From positions 1 through 64,000 of the forward strand of contig WEDG01003993.1 in the NCBI GenBank assembly GCA_017591395.1: a DNA stretch of 64,000 nt, given 5' to 3'. Shown here piece by piece: positions 36,247 to 47,115 of the stretch. The translations under genes and the position numbers were made by a program. How positions within the stretch are numbered: the first letter of the stretch is position 1; each line of letters opens with the position of its first letter. Source of the DNA: Schistocephalus solidus (Eukaryota; Platyhelminthes; Cestoda; Diphyllobothriidea; Diphyllobothriidae). The notes under the pieces were generated by a model that was not told the origin of the DNA, made no database searches, and saw only the letters and a list, made by a program, of their open reading frames with translations.

Positions 36247-36889
36247 AGTATGCTTAACCGAAGACTCCAAACCATGTTGGACGAGGTCCAACCACGAAAT
36301 TCATCAGCTTGACACAAGCTAATCGAGGGTTATATGAGCCGGAGAGTGCGCTTGGCCGTCTAAGTGCTGATGACCAGTCACCTTGACTTGACCAATACAA
36401 CTTCCCTATTATCCTTGAACAACTTTAAACGCGAACAAAAGCTTCCAGTTCACGGCAACATCCTCCGTGCAAGCAATGAAAAGAATCGAAATTAATGGGG
36501 TTGAGAGGATGGAGACAGAGACGTCGCGGTACTGGTAGGACTTTAATTTAGCTAATAATAGCTAAGAGAATTGGTAGTTTCATCTGCCTTTAATTGACCA
36601 ACAAACAAAAACCACTTGGTAGGGCTGAAGCTGAATCCGATAAATCCTACATGCAGATTTCTGTATTCGAGCGAATACATGTCTCCCCACCTACCGAAAT
36701 ATCAATCGAGAATCTAATTAACGAAGCCAGGTTTGGATATAACCGAGGCAAAGCTGTATTCGAAATCCTCGAAAACGCAAATACTATGGGTTAATGCAAA
36801 AAATCGGACAGACATCTTCAACACAAAATTGACTGACACCTTCACGGTGGGCCTCAGCGGTAAAAACAGTTTAAGGGTAAAAGGCATAC

Positions 36890-36976
36890 CTCCGTGGACG
36901 GCGTCTAAATGCTCCTTCAGACTTGCCTTCCACCCAAAAGCCTCACCGCAAAACTGGCACTCATATTTTCGCAGTT
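36890..36976 (-). CDS. C2H2 finger exon 9 (gamma class)
   Basis: 87-nt exon, acceptor TTTTGTAG, donor GTATGC, phase 1-1. It encodes LRKYECQFCGEAFGWK then ASLKEHLDAVH, nearly the same as the gamma exon at 46660. Helix residues -1, 2, 3 and 6 are W, A, S and E. The intron on its donor side (36540-36880) repeats in the other gamma flanks (14100-14440, 22600-22920, 46320-46650), so these long stretches were copied with the exon. Confidence 0.86.
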
Positions 36977-37104
36977 CTACAAAAAAACAAACGAAAACTA
37001 CTCGAGATTATAAAAACAAACAACCCTCTCGACCCCATTCGTTTGCCTATTGAATTGTACTTTAGAAGGCTAAAAGGCATGAAGGACCTATTGTGCGTCC
37101 CTAC

Positions 37105-37335
37105 TTAGCTGCCAACGAACGCTAACCTTAATGAGCCCCATTTATAAGACTGTAAACGTATCATACAGTCTAAATCATGGTGAAAAACCCAACCCATTCG
37201 AACGATGAGGGTGGGCAAATAAATTTATTTTAATCGCTACGTGTTACCGCCCTTTAAACTGCCCTACCCCTATTGTCCACGTTCCCGTATTACACGCCTA
37301 CTTAACGACTAGGTACGTTAGCAAGGTCGTACAAT
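37105..37335 (+). repeat. Foldback/MITE-like element between gamma and the delta relic
   Basis: Inserted after a TTGTGCGTCCCTA stretch, the same point as the element at 46868 beside the other gamma exon. The core has GTGTTACCGCCC and CCGTATTACACGCCTAC; the outer ends are decayed. Confidence 0.55.
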
Positions 37336-37498
37336 AATTCTTTGCCAAAAAGTTAAACAGGCGTAAGGTGGCTGATAAAAATGAAGCATATTTGGTATAA
37401 ATTCCTCCTCGAGTGGATTAAAACATGACAGAAGGATGTAAACAAAAGGACTAACAGAAGAAATCGAACAGTAAATCAGCAGATGAAAGAAAACGAAC

Positions 37499-37545
37499 GT
37501 GTGTGCATAACGTCCACGGGCTTCATACACAACTCCACTATGACG
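37499..37545 (-). pseudogene. Relic of a delta-class finger exon
   Basis: The donor-side half of a delta exon can be recognised by alignment with 14772-14858. The same GTTCGT donor, the CGTGGACGTTAT-type stretch before it and an AGTGG stretch are present. A one-base insertion shifts the frame, and the half that should carry the two Cys codons is replaced by unrelated sequence. About 150 bp of intron beyond the donor (37345-37490) also match the intron next to the intact delta exon (14620-14770). The unit with gamma 36890, beta 34520 and alpha 32774 therefore once had a delta exon and lost it. It cannot encode a finger now. Confidence 0.6.
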
Positions 37546-37784
37546 CTGAGGAGCGTACCATACCGAAGCTCTCGAGGATGTCACAAGGCGGTAAACAACA
37601 AGACCATTCTTCCGATACCTAAGCTGGGAAGACCAGATTGTGCCCGAACAGACAGCCGCAGAATTCACAAGTTCAGATAGATACTGAGGTCATTCAGCGC
37701 ACACAATATTATGGCTTCCGTCGCAGAAACTGTCACCACCCCAATTATAACGACAAATGAGCAATAAATGGCCAATGCAGTTTA

Positions 37785-38660
37785 CACTGTGCCTGTCACT
37801 TATCCTTTTCGATAAGCCTGCATTTTATCTACAGCGACGAGAAAAAAAGGCCTTATGAAGAAAGAAGAGGAAAAGCCCAAGTCATAACTTTCGACCCCAA
37901 AGTAGACCCCACATTCATTAAACGCTTCTCTCTCTCCCTATCTCTCTCTCTTGCGCTTAAACAAAGACATTTGTTGGCGAGGCAGGGGCATATACTACAC
38001 AAGATAGCAAAAAGCATACAAAGTAGCAGTATCTGCGCAAGAAGTAAAATTTGCACCTAAATGTACAGGCCTGAGACGACCTTAAAATTCATTTCCATAA
38101 AAATTCAGGTTTCGCCTTCTTGCATCAGCCGAGGTACAGAGGCAGTCCTTCGAGTTGACCAATCGCAAGAATTGAATTATGCAAAGATGGGATGTAACGT
38201 CATTAAGGGGTGACCCAATTTTAAAAATATATTCCTCAAACAACCGAAGAAACATTTTCTCTAGACAATAAATGACCATTTCAGTCTCCATTGCACCTGC
38301 CACTAATCCTTTCCGATAGGACGGCATTTTATTGATCGCGGTGTGAAACCGATCTCATGGGGATCACGAAAAGCACAAGTCATAACGTCCAACCCCAAAT
38401 CAGACCGCCAGAGACGGTAAACAATCCCAGAATGTGCGTTCTGTCTGTTGGCGAGGCAGGGCGAAATGCTACACATAATCTACCAAAAAAGCACACAAAG
38501 TAGCAGCATGTGCATATTAAATAAAATCTGCATCCAAATGGTGAGTAGTGAGAATGGCTTGATTGGATTTTAACCGAAATTAAAGTTTCTCTTGCTTTTC
38601 TCGGCAGGGGCACAGAAGAACTCCGTAGTAATACTTTAACCACAAGGATGGAGAGTAAAG
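37785..38660. repeat. Direct duplication within the intron
   Basis: Two copies, about 37785-38190 and 38275-38650, each with CAAGTCATAAC, TTGGCGAGGCAGGG and a CACAAAGTAGCAG or TACAAAGTAGCAG box in the same order. The unit belongs to the flank found beside alpha exons, but no alpha exon lies here. A finger exon may have been deleted, or only flank was copied. Confidence 0.5.
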
Positions 38661-38661
38661 G

Positions 38662-39109
38662 CATGAGGCCTGCTACAATGCTGTCGCGTAACTCAACTTG
38701 CAGAACACATGCGCCAAATAAGCGAAAGGAAACGACGACTTGCGTGACCAAACGCCGCGCGCATGTTGAACGCTGAACCTCTCGCACGTACGTACCAGTG
38801 GCTGTCCAAATCGGCCAATCATCGTCAAGGCTGACTCACACATGACCTCGCGGGAGGCCCTGTAACGACCACAAGGCCTCACACTCTTGGGGCGTCGCAG
38901 ACGCGGCGGCCGGACGTGCCCTCGCCCGGCAGCCAACCTCTTCCAAGCCCTTCTCCAATAGTACTGTACAGAATAACCTATCCTCCAAACTGGTGTCCCA
39001 TTTCGCCACTTCTCATACAGAACTGAGCCTGAAGATCGTAGCAGCTAGGATCTTCCCTAATAACTTAAGCTACTGCAATACTCTAACCCGGTAACCAATG
39101 CCTCTACGT
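38662..39109. other. No recognised gene
   Basis: GC-rich patch near 38880-38940. The overlapping frames here show no domain or splice-supported exon. Confidence 0.4.
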
Positions 39110-39367
39110 CCACCCTAACAAATACAATGGATAGGCAGGCGTGTAATACGGGTACGGTGGCACTAAGAGGTTTTATGGGCGGAGCAGTTTAAAGGACGGT
39201 AAGGGGCGGTAACGCACCGGGAATCAAAGGAAATTTATGTACTCGCCGGCATCGTAAAAGTGAGCCGGCTTTTAGCACTGAAGTAGAACCCAGTACATGC
39301 CGACGTATCCACGCTTACGTGCAGGCCAATTTAACCTCAATCCTAACCCTATTCAGTGTGCCCGTTA
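39110..39367 (-). repeat. Foldback/MITE-like element, reverse orientation
   Basis: The family core in reverse: GGCGTGTAATACGGG at the left, AAAGGACGGTAAGGGGCGG, then TTTTAGCACTGAA, and at the right a CCTAACCCTATTCAGTGTG end. It lies beside a forward copy. Confidence 0.5.
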
Positions 39368-39429
39368 GGGCAGTCGCACAAGCGTTCCTCGTCAGTCATA
39401 TATAAGGCAAGGACTTCTTGTGTGAACTC

Positions 39430-39679
39430 CTTAACCCGGCAAGGAATGCCAAAACTAAAGAAGACAATGGATAGGGTTGAGGTAAGGGTAAGGTTACGTG
39501 TCGGTAGGTGTGCAGAGGTAAAAAGGTAGGGCGGTTTTACTGAGTGCAAAAAAACCAGCTCACTTGACCGATTATGGTGGGTATATAAATTAATTTGCAT
39601 TGCCTGGAGGAGTTGCCGCCCTCTTTCGTCCTTTAAACCATCCCCCGCCTATTGCCACTGTTCCTGTTTTGCACGCATG
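39430..39679 (+). repeat. Foldback/MITE-like element cut by the zinc-finger retrotransposon
   Basis: Runs from ACAATGGATAGGGTTGAGG through AAAACCAGCTCACTTGACCG and TTGCCACTGTTCC, then stops where the 5' leader of the next element begins. This places the element insertion into a pre-existing MITE. Confidence 0.5.
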
Positions 39680-41765
39680 GGGTGTAGGGATAGCATTTGG
39701 TCGCTCAATTTGTCTCGTACAGGTGGTGAATGCTCCTGTGGCTGCCTCTAACTGGTACCCAACTCTCACCTGTGGCTCCTCGAAGTTGGGTTCTTCCCAG
39801 CGGCCACACCCCGGGCAACCATCACGACCGGCGGGCTAAACCAGGCGAGGGTCTCCGGTGTTTTGTGTGCCTCCACACCCGCTATGTCTGACTCCCGAAC
39901 TTCCTACCTCCCCCTCTCAAAAAGTCTTACGGTGGGGGCAACATCAACCCCGTAGGCGGCCCAGGCTAACTCGGGTCGTTCTCCCACTAAAACAAAACCG
40001 TGACCCATAATGGAGTTCGGCAGCCGTCTGGGATGTCCGAGCAGCCCTATTTAGGGACAGAACTGCTTGCCTCCTCGCGGAGGAAGGGGCTAGAAAATGT
40101 GCCCTAAACAAATGCTGGTTATCACGTCTTCTGCAGCCAGCCGCGGCTCGCAGATCGCAAAATACGCGGTCGTAAAACTCAAACAAACAACAATACCCCC
40201 CGTCCCTATCCCCCTTGTCATACCCTCCAGGCTGCTCGGGTGAGTCCACTCACACTAGCAGCCTGGAATGTTCGTTCCCTTTTAGACAATCCTAGGAGCA
40301 ACCGGCCGGAACGGAGGACGGCGCAAGTCGCTTGGGAGCTGGCGCGCTACAAGGTGGACATTGCTGCTCTCAGCGAAACCAGATTCTCTGATCAGGGTCA
40401 GCTGGATGAGGTGGGTGCCGGCTACACCTTCTTCTGGAGCGGCTGGCCAAAGGCAGAGCGACGCGACGCTGGTGTAACCTTTGCCATTCGAAACGACATC
40501 GTGGGACGTCTGCCCTGTCTGCCGCAGGGTATCAATAATCGCCTGATGAGCCTCCGCATGCCTCTTCGGGGAGACCAGTTCGCCACCATCATCAGCGCCT
40601 ACGCTCCCACAATAGCGAGCTCTGATGGGGCGAAGCACAAATTTTACGAGGACCTGCACGCCCTGCTGGCGACTGTGTCGAAGGTGGATAAGTTAATTGT
40701 CCTTGGTGACTTCAACGCCCGCGTCGGGACGGACCGCGCTGCCTGGCAGGGAGTGCTGGGTCCCCACGGTCTCGGTAGCTGTAACGATAACGGCATCCTT
40801 CTTCTGCGCACGTGTGCAGAACACCGTCTCCTGCTGACCAACACCTTCTTCCGCCTTCCGACGCGGGAGAAGGCCACGTGGATGCACCCTCGGTCGCGGC
40901 GCTGGCATCTGCTGGACTATGTTCTCGTTCGGAGACGAGATTGCCTGTTACCCCAACTCATCGCCTGTTATCCTAACCACCGCAACCACCAGCGTCTTGA
41001 CCTTCACTACCACCACCAGCACCATCAGCGATGGGGACTCTCTCCTAAACTGTCCTCAATGCGACCGCACATTCAACTCACGCATAGGCCTGGTCGGTCA
41101 CTTGCGAATCCATCGTACAGAGACTAGGGAACCAGTGCCTGGAAAACCAACACACAGCAGAGATTGTCACCTCCACTGTCCTCACTGTCCTCGCGCATTC
41201 ACTCATCGCATGGCCCTACTTGGTCACATGCGCATCCATGACAGCAGAATTCACCGCAATGCCGGCATGCACACCCTCCGCTCCTGCCACTCTTACTGTC
41301 ACTGCCACCCCCACTACCATGAATGACATCGCCTCAGCCTCTACCGATTTCTCCAGCTCACAATGCACCCGCAACTTCAACTCACGCATCGACCTGGTCG
41401 GTCACCTGCGAATCCATCACACGGAGGCTGGTCAACCAGTGCTTGGGGCTCCGACATACAGTCGCCACGCCCGCCTTCACTGCCCTCACTGCTCCCGCAC
41501 ATTTACACACCGCATGGGCCTATTAGGACACATGCGCCTCCACGAAAACCTGCGATAAACCACCGGAGGCTTAGCCACATCAGCGCACACCATCTACACT
41601 ATTACATAGACAAAACCCGTACAATAATCATAATGTACCTGATAAAATAACGGTTTCATAGAAACCGTGGCTTGGAAGGCTGCCAATCTGACGCTTACGC
41701 CAGACCAGGCCATCGGCTGACCAGTGGACTGGGAGTCAGACGGCGATGGCTCCTCAATATCCCCT
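39680..41765 (+). mobile_element. EN-RT-C2H2 retrotransposon, copy 3 (reverse transcriptase deleted)
   Basis: Leader, endonuclease and finger region of the same element as copy 2, but the whole reverse transcriptase is gone. The endonuclease frame (listed separately) runs into the finger region at about 40950. Fingers lie in two further frames: [21 protein letters not shown] and CPHCPRAFTHRMALLGHMRIH (41040-41240), then [18 protein letters not shown], which has lost its first Cys, and CPHCSRTFTHRMGLLGHMRLH (41360-41550). The 3' tail to about 41765 is shared with copy 2. Confidence 0.75.
40240..41127 (+). CDS. AP-endonuclease domain of the retrotransposon, open for about 230 residues
   Basis: The least damaged coding piece of the family: 295 codons, starting [17 protein letters not shown]. 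The residues expected in this endonuclease family are visible up to the deletion: Asn of AWNVRS, Glu of LSETRFS, a YAP box ([10 protein letters not shown]), [10 protein letters not shown], and [10 protein letters not shown]. The final SDH box is missing because the deletion begins first. After about residue 235 the frame is read-through of the finger region, not real protein. In the full element the domain nicks target DNA so that reverse transcription can start. Without the SDH His this copy should be inactive. Confidence 0.65.
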   Translation: MSPLTLAAWNVRSLLDNPRSNRPERRTAQVAWELARYKVDIAALSETRFSDQGQLDEVGAGYTFFWSGWPKAERRDAGVTFAIRNDIVGRLPCLPQGINNRLMSLRMPLRGDQFATIISAYAPTIASSDGAKHKFYEDLHALLATVSKVDKLIVLGDFNARVGTDRAAWQGVLGPHGLGSCNDNGILLLRTCAEHRLLLTNTFFRLPTREKATWMHPRSRRWHLLDYVLVRRRDCLLPQLIACYPNHRNHQRLDLHYHHQHHQRWGLSPKLSSMRPHIQLTHRPGRSLANPSYRD

Positions 41766-41789
41766 GATTTAGTGAATCCTGTTGTGAGC

Positions 41790-42420
41790 GTTTGGGGGCC
41801 AGGTGGTGCTGTGGCGCGCGAAGACGGGTACGCCGACACGTAAGCCAATGCGCCCACTCCTACATCAGACAACTGACTGGCTCGGATGGTGGTCTGATTG
41901 TGGGGGTGGGGGAGAGAGTGAGGTCAACAGCTCAGCGCATTTTTCCTCACTATAAACAATCTGACACGCTTGAAACTATCACGATGCGCTAAAAGCCGTG
42001 GCTTGGAAGGTTGCCAACTGACGGGATAACTCGGACCGCGTGGTCAGCCCAATTTGTGTTTTGTGTGGAGTGGCTGACTGGCGGACTGAGAGTCAGGTTG
42101 CAGTGGCTCCTTCTTAATGTGGCCTTTATGGCACTCCCACTCCGTGGGATCCGAGTCAGGTGTGGTGGTACACCCAGGGGCGGCTCCGGCCGCGCCAGCC
42201 ACTTGCGCCCTCTCCCATCTCCGGTCTTTCTTGACTCTGTCTTGAAACCGGGCTCAGGTAGGGGAGGAGAGAGTGCGGTAGCTGCAGAGCATGGCTACTA
42301 TCACTTAAAACTAATTCGCGCGCAAGTCACCGTCCCTGCACCACCTTGTGTGCAGCATACGGTGGACCTCGCCGAAATCGACGGTCGAACTGTCGTTGCA
42401 CGCATAGTTCTCAATCGTGT
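41790..42420 (+). repeat. RepA, best full-length copy
   Basis: Starts GGGGGCCAGGTGGTGCTG, then CATCAGACAACTGACTGG, TCACTATAAACAATCTGAC, CGTGGCTTGGAAGGTTGCC, GCACTCCCACTCCGTGGG, GGGGAGGAGAGAGTGCGG and GTGGACCTCGCCGAAATCG. About 600 bp. No protein domain is seen, although it stays free of stops for more than 100 codons in places. It follows the 3' end of the zinc-finger retrotransposon. Confidence 0.7.
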
Positions 42421-42553
42421 TTGGTAGAGGGGTCCTATGAACAGTCCTTGCCAATATAACTTCAAAATTGAAAGAAAGCTCAAATAGCACAAAGGAAAAC
42501 AAAACTGTTTAATGGCTGTGAAGCAGCTAAACAGCAAAAGAAAGGCAACGCAC

Positions 42554-42640
42554 GCGTGTGGATACTGTTCACGTGGTTCTTCAGATCCCCCTTCCATCCA
42601 AACGACTTGTCGCAGAACTCACATGTGTGCTTCCGTAATT
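42554..42640 (-). CDS. C2H2 finger exon 8 (alpha class)
   Basis: 87-nt exon, acceptor CTTTCAG, donor GTGCGT, phase 1-1. It encodes LRKHTCEFCDKSFGWKG then DLKNHVNSIH. The residue two before the first Cys is His, where the other alpha copies have Phe or Tyr. Helix residues -1, 2, 3 and 6 are W, G, D and N. Immediately beyond its donor side lie about 120 bp of shared alpha-flank intron and then a RepA copy. The exon itself shows no damage. Confidence 0.86.
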
Positions 42641-43039
42641 CTGAAAGAGAAAATTACAGGGGCCTGAATTTTGTGGCAAAACCATTAGGCTATCGGGTTA
42701 CCCTTTACCCGGCGAGTCTACGGGTGGCGGATAGTTAAACGGCCCTCAGAGAAGGTTCACTGAAAAATAAGGAGGCTATCCAGTCTGACGAATGAGCAGT
42801 TGTGGAGCAGCATTGATGATGCTACCAGGACATGGAAGGTCGTGATTTGAGATGACAACTGCCCTATGAAATGTTGCCGAGTTAGGTGAGGATATTGTGA
42901 CATGACGACCGTGAACCACCATTGAATAAGTTTCCTTGCCACTGCTGCCCTCTCATTAGGTGTGTGAGCCGAAGCCCTAGAGGAGACAACCTCGAACAAA
43001 CTACCCCAGCGGCAGTCGAGGGCCTGCCTGTGCGCAAAA

Positions 43040-45265
43040 TACCCATGAAGGCTCATGGAAATGTCCGACTACTGCATAAGGATCAGTGCTAAGCGTCAGC
43101 GGGAACCGAAGCGCTCCGCACCTTCAGACCAGTGGGGCAGACGCATAGTGTGCGAGTTGGACTGCTCAATCGGAAACGGACTCTTGGTGTTGGATCCTGG
43201 AATGCGTGACGGCAGTTGGACCCTGGTACCTAAAGTTCCCTAAGTGGCAGTTTTTGGCTTGACTCGCGATGCCACAATGGTGATACAGTTTACAATTTGC
43301 CTTATAAGAAGCAACTCTTTCTCATCAAAAAATGAGTTTAGCATCGCCAAACACATCCATTGACCTGGCATTCAACCGATGGCCATACAACTAGTAAATC
43401 GGCTATATTCTACTTGGCAAAAGATACCGCAGCTGGGTTCACGATAGCAGATCGATGCGTGGTACCAAAATTGGCAACGATTATTGGTCTGTCAATGTCC
43501 TCCACCGCACAGGTTTGAAAGTTAAGCTCTCAGCACCACCCATAATCATACGAACGGTGAACGGTAGCAAAACTAAGGGAGCCCATCACGCACAGAGTAC
43601 AAAAATCCGGTCCCATTTAACAACCCGAGCCGAGGCAGTAACCAAAGGTTATCACGGAAGTCATCCGTCTATTGGGCATCTGAAAAAAAATCTTTAATTC
43701 ACCCAGCGGCACAGCAGTCAGCAGAACCACCACGCAGTTCTCTACCCAGATGGCTCGAGCCTTATCAGGAAACCCTGTTTCCTTCCACCAACTCCGAAGG
43801 GTGACAGCAAAGACACCTAGGGATAAGCAACCGAAATACTGCGCTGAACCAGCGATCTCAATTGAGCAAGTCGCAAGCGTCGGTGACACTTAACAACTTT
43901 ACCACATTATCCGCCAAGTTAGTGATAAGCCCTCCACACGTTGCGACTCTGATCGTGAGGTGAATGGCGGCTGTGCTGGTGACAACTCGGTCAAGGTCGG
44001 TCGACGGCAGAAACCATGTTAGCACCTGTTCAAATTCCATGACCGTGCCATCACACCCTCGCTCTCCGCTGCAGCATAATTTCAGCCCTATCGACACTCA
44101 ACGAAGCCGAATTCGGCAATGGGCATGGATGCGCGCACCAAATATTCATAGAGATGCATTCTCGAATTCACCCAAAGCTTTCTACAATCGAAAGCCGTCT
44201 GCGTTCCAGGCTTCGTCGCTGCCTTCGATTATCCCCACCGTGACGAATTACGGAGCTAGGTGGGATATTGGACACATTCAACGCCATGATCAAGGCCTGC
44301 TATCGCACCGCCAGGGCGCGACTTCTGGTGCATAACCATCTGTCCCAACCGTTTGCTATCCGATATGGTGTTCGACACGGTTGCATCCTGGCGCCTATTC
44401 AGCTGGATGACTGGATGCTCGGAAGGGCTCTGAACGGTTTGTTGCTGTCGACTTTGCAGGTGGAGCCAGCTGATTGATCACGAATATACAGAAGATATCA
44501 AGATTTGGTGATCTGTTGTGACATTGATGAATGAAGTAGCTACCTTCGTCAATGGCAAGACCAAATTGATTTCGAAATGCATCCCTTGCCCGGGGAACGC
44601 AGTACTCGGGATTAATGAAGGTCCACATAATAAGTATAAAGTTTTTAAATACGTCGGGCAGGGCTGCTGCAAAATGGACATAGCATGGACTACAACGTCT
44701 CCCGTATGGATGCTGCTCGCAGGGTTTGTCCAATCCTGAAAAAAAGTGTCTATAAACCCACAGCGACAACCCCACCAACACTGATATCCCCATGTACTCT
44801 GTATTCGTTCGCTCAGTCCTGATCTACGGTTGTGACTGCTGGGTTTTCCACGTCGAAGAGGAAAGAAAACGGGAGGTAGTTAATCACCGCTGTCTGAGGA
44901 CCACCCTTCGAGTGAAGCGCATGCACTTCCTCTCAAATGGGGCAGTCCCCACCCGCTGTGACATCATTAGGTCTCATGTCATCCAATACAGACGACTGAG
45001 ATGGTTTTAACGCGTAATGCGTAGCCCACCTCATGAGCCCTGTGCTGCTGCCCGCGATTTGGCGCCGTTGCAAACCTAGTCACGTTGAAAAGGATGTCAA
45101 CTCAAGGTCAGCTCGAGACAGGTCGTAAAGACATGAAGGTGGTTCTCGGACCTTCGGTATTCTGTCCGGGTCACTGTGGAAGAGAAAGGGTCAATCTGTA
45201 CAGATCCGCTGCTACAGAACCTCAAGACTGAAGAGGCACAATACTTGACACCATTGAGGCCGGAT
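43040..45265 (+). mobile_element. RTE-like retrotransposon remnant in an alpha-beta intron (unit of exons 6-8), longest reverse transcriptase
   Basis: Endonuclease-region sequence at 43055-43900, then reverse transcriptase pieces: IRYGVRHGCILAPIQ and DWMLGRAL (44290-44430), and a C-terminal part with VFVRSVLIYGCDCWVFHVEE, LRTTLRVKRMHFLSNGA, and a broken R-x-P-P-H-E box. It ends at about 45265, 50 bp before the beta exon. Frameshifts and stops exclude activity. It is the best guide to the shorter copies in the other units. Confidence 0.7.
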
Positions 45266-45313
45266 AGATCAGGCATGAGCACATTCGGTCAAAGCGGGGG
45301 AAGGGAGGCGTAC

Positions 45314-45400
45314 TTTTGTGCACAACGTCCACGTGGTTCTTCAGGTATCCACTGTTCGTAAAACTCTTGCCACAGGTTTCACACACGCTGTTTCGCACAC
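45314..45400 (-). CDS. C2H2 finger exon 7 (beta class)
   Basis: 87-nt exon, acceptor GTGTTTCAG, donor GTACGC, phase 1-1. It encodes VRNSVCETC then GKSFTNSGYLKNHVDVVH, a complete finger. Helix residues -1, 2, 3 and 6 are N, G, Y and N, the same as in the beta exons at 34520 and 20312. The flanking RTE-like fragment ends about 45 bp from the donor side. Joined to the gamma exon before it in the transcript it gives H-G-G-V-R-N-S-V-C. Confidence 0.86.
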
Positions 45401-46659
45401 CTGAAACACACAAATAAAATGTACTTAGAAGAGGAAATGCCCACCGACTTTCAAAAAGAAACTGCAATACGAGGTCTGGCAATCGATGTGGCAAATGAAT
45501 ATTTGAAGCGTTTTGCACACTACGGGCTGCATACTGGGCACAGTCAGCGAGTAGGTATCCACAACGATAAACATTTTAAATAAAACGTGCGTTCCGCATT
45601 GAAATGGTTTATGCAGCTGCCGAGGCGAGAACATACTCTAACAGGAAGCGTAGACCGCGTAGATCGCCCTCACCATCCCCTTGTGCAAGTAATGCCATCT
45701 TCTGAAAACTACCAGCTCCGCCTGTTTAGAACAACAACGTATTCCGCCGATGGTCAAATTGAAGTAAAATGGGCTATAAGCCTGAACACAGTAAATTCAA
45801 AAGAAGAAGCACGTGAAGGCGGAGTAGGTCTTGATTCAGCACTCTCCCCGGACACAAAACAATTATCTGATTCTGCCACTGAGGATGGATTGAAGTGCGA
45901 ATAACAAACATCGTGCTCTTGGTCCAGCGATCGTGTCTGCGTCTTTGCAAAAATATCCTGTAGTCCAGAAGGTTCCGCTGAAGTAGAACTTTGCTCGAGA
46001 TTTTTTGACCTCTGGTGTCTCCGTAGAACAGTGTATACTTAACCGAACAAGCTAAACCATGTTGGAAGAGGGCCCAACGCCCAATTTATTAGCTTTAGGC
46101 AAACTAGTCCAAGGTTAACTGCCACCGATGGTATGCCTGAACGTCTCAGTGCTATAACCAGTCTCTCAACTTGCACAATAGCACCTATCAATTAGATTTC
46201 AGACAAAAAGACTTTAAATGCGAACAACTTCCGGTTCCCTGCAAGCAAGGAAAAGAAGTGCGTTTCGAAACAGTCAATTTTTTCTGGCTGGCGACACAGG
46301 CATCTAAGTACTAGCAACACCTTTTCTTTAGCCAATAATAGTTAACAGAATTGGTAGTTTCACCTCCCTTTAAGGGGCCAACAAATAAAGGCATCTGGTA
46401 GGGCTGAATCTGCATCTGATAAATCCCACGTGAGAATTTCTGTGCTGAATTGAATTCGTGTCTCCACGCCTGCCATAATACCTATCATGAGTCAAAGTAA
46501 CGAATGAAGTTTCAGATATGACAGAGATGATGATCTATGCATAAGCAAATAGTATGGGTGAATGCGAAAAAACGGATAGACACGGACAACACAAAATTAT
46601 TAACTGGCACCTTCACAATGGGCATGAGCGGAAAAACAGTTTAAGGGTAAAAGGCATAC
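45401..46659. other. Beta-gamma intron
   Basis: Shares 45480-45720 and 45835-46060 with the other beta-gamma introns and 46320-46650 with the other gamma flanks. No exon found. Confidence 0.5.
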
Positions 46660-46746
46660 CTCCGTGGATGGCATCTACATGCTCCTTCAGACTTGCCTTC
46701 CACCCAAAAGCCTCACCGCAAAACTGGCAATCATACTTTCGCAGTT
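46660..46746 (-). CDS. C2H2 finger exon 6 (gamma class)
   Basis: 87-nt exon, acceptor TTTTTTAG, donor GTATGC, phase 1-1. It encodes LRKYDCQFCGEAFGWK then ASLKEHVDAIH. It differs from the gamma exon at 36890 at only three residues, and about 100 bp on either side are also closely alike, so these two units separated late. Helix residues -1, 2, 3 and 6 are W, A, S and E. The region where a delta exon would be expected, to its right, holds a foldback/MITE-like element instead. Confidence 0.85.
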
Positions 46747-46867
46747 CTAAAAAAAACGAAAACTACTTGAGATGATAAAACAAACCACCCTCTCTGCCCC
46801 ATTCGTTTGCCTATTGCATTTTACCTTAGAAGGCAAAAATTCATCAAAGGCCTATTGTGCGTCCCTA

Positions 46868-47115
46868 TTAACCCGGTAACGAATGCTAAACCTAACGAGC
46901 ACAATGTATAGGATCAGGGTTGGGGTTAGCGTTAGAGTAAGCGTTAGGTAGGCGTGTAATACGGTCTAATTCAGTGCCAAAACCAGCTCACTTGAACGCT
47001 GAAGATGGGCATATAAGTACCTTTTGATTGGCAGTGCGTTGTCGCCCCTTTCCGTCCTACCCACAAGTACCACCGTTCGCGTATTATACGACTACCTATT
47101 GCTGGTATTCGTTAG
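46868..47115 (+). repeat. Foldback/MITE-like element between gamma and the alpha flank
   Basis: Inserted after TTGTGCGTCCCTA. Contains AACGAGCACAATGTATAGG, several GGTTAG/GTTAGG words, GGCGTGTAATACGGTC and, at the right end, TATTCGTTAG. The shared insertion point with 37105 makes it older than the split of the two units. Confidence 0.6.

Noticed and set aside
37921..37960. CTCTCT tract as a regulatory element
   Set aside because: A short simple repeat in an intron; no further support.
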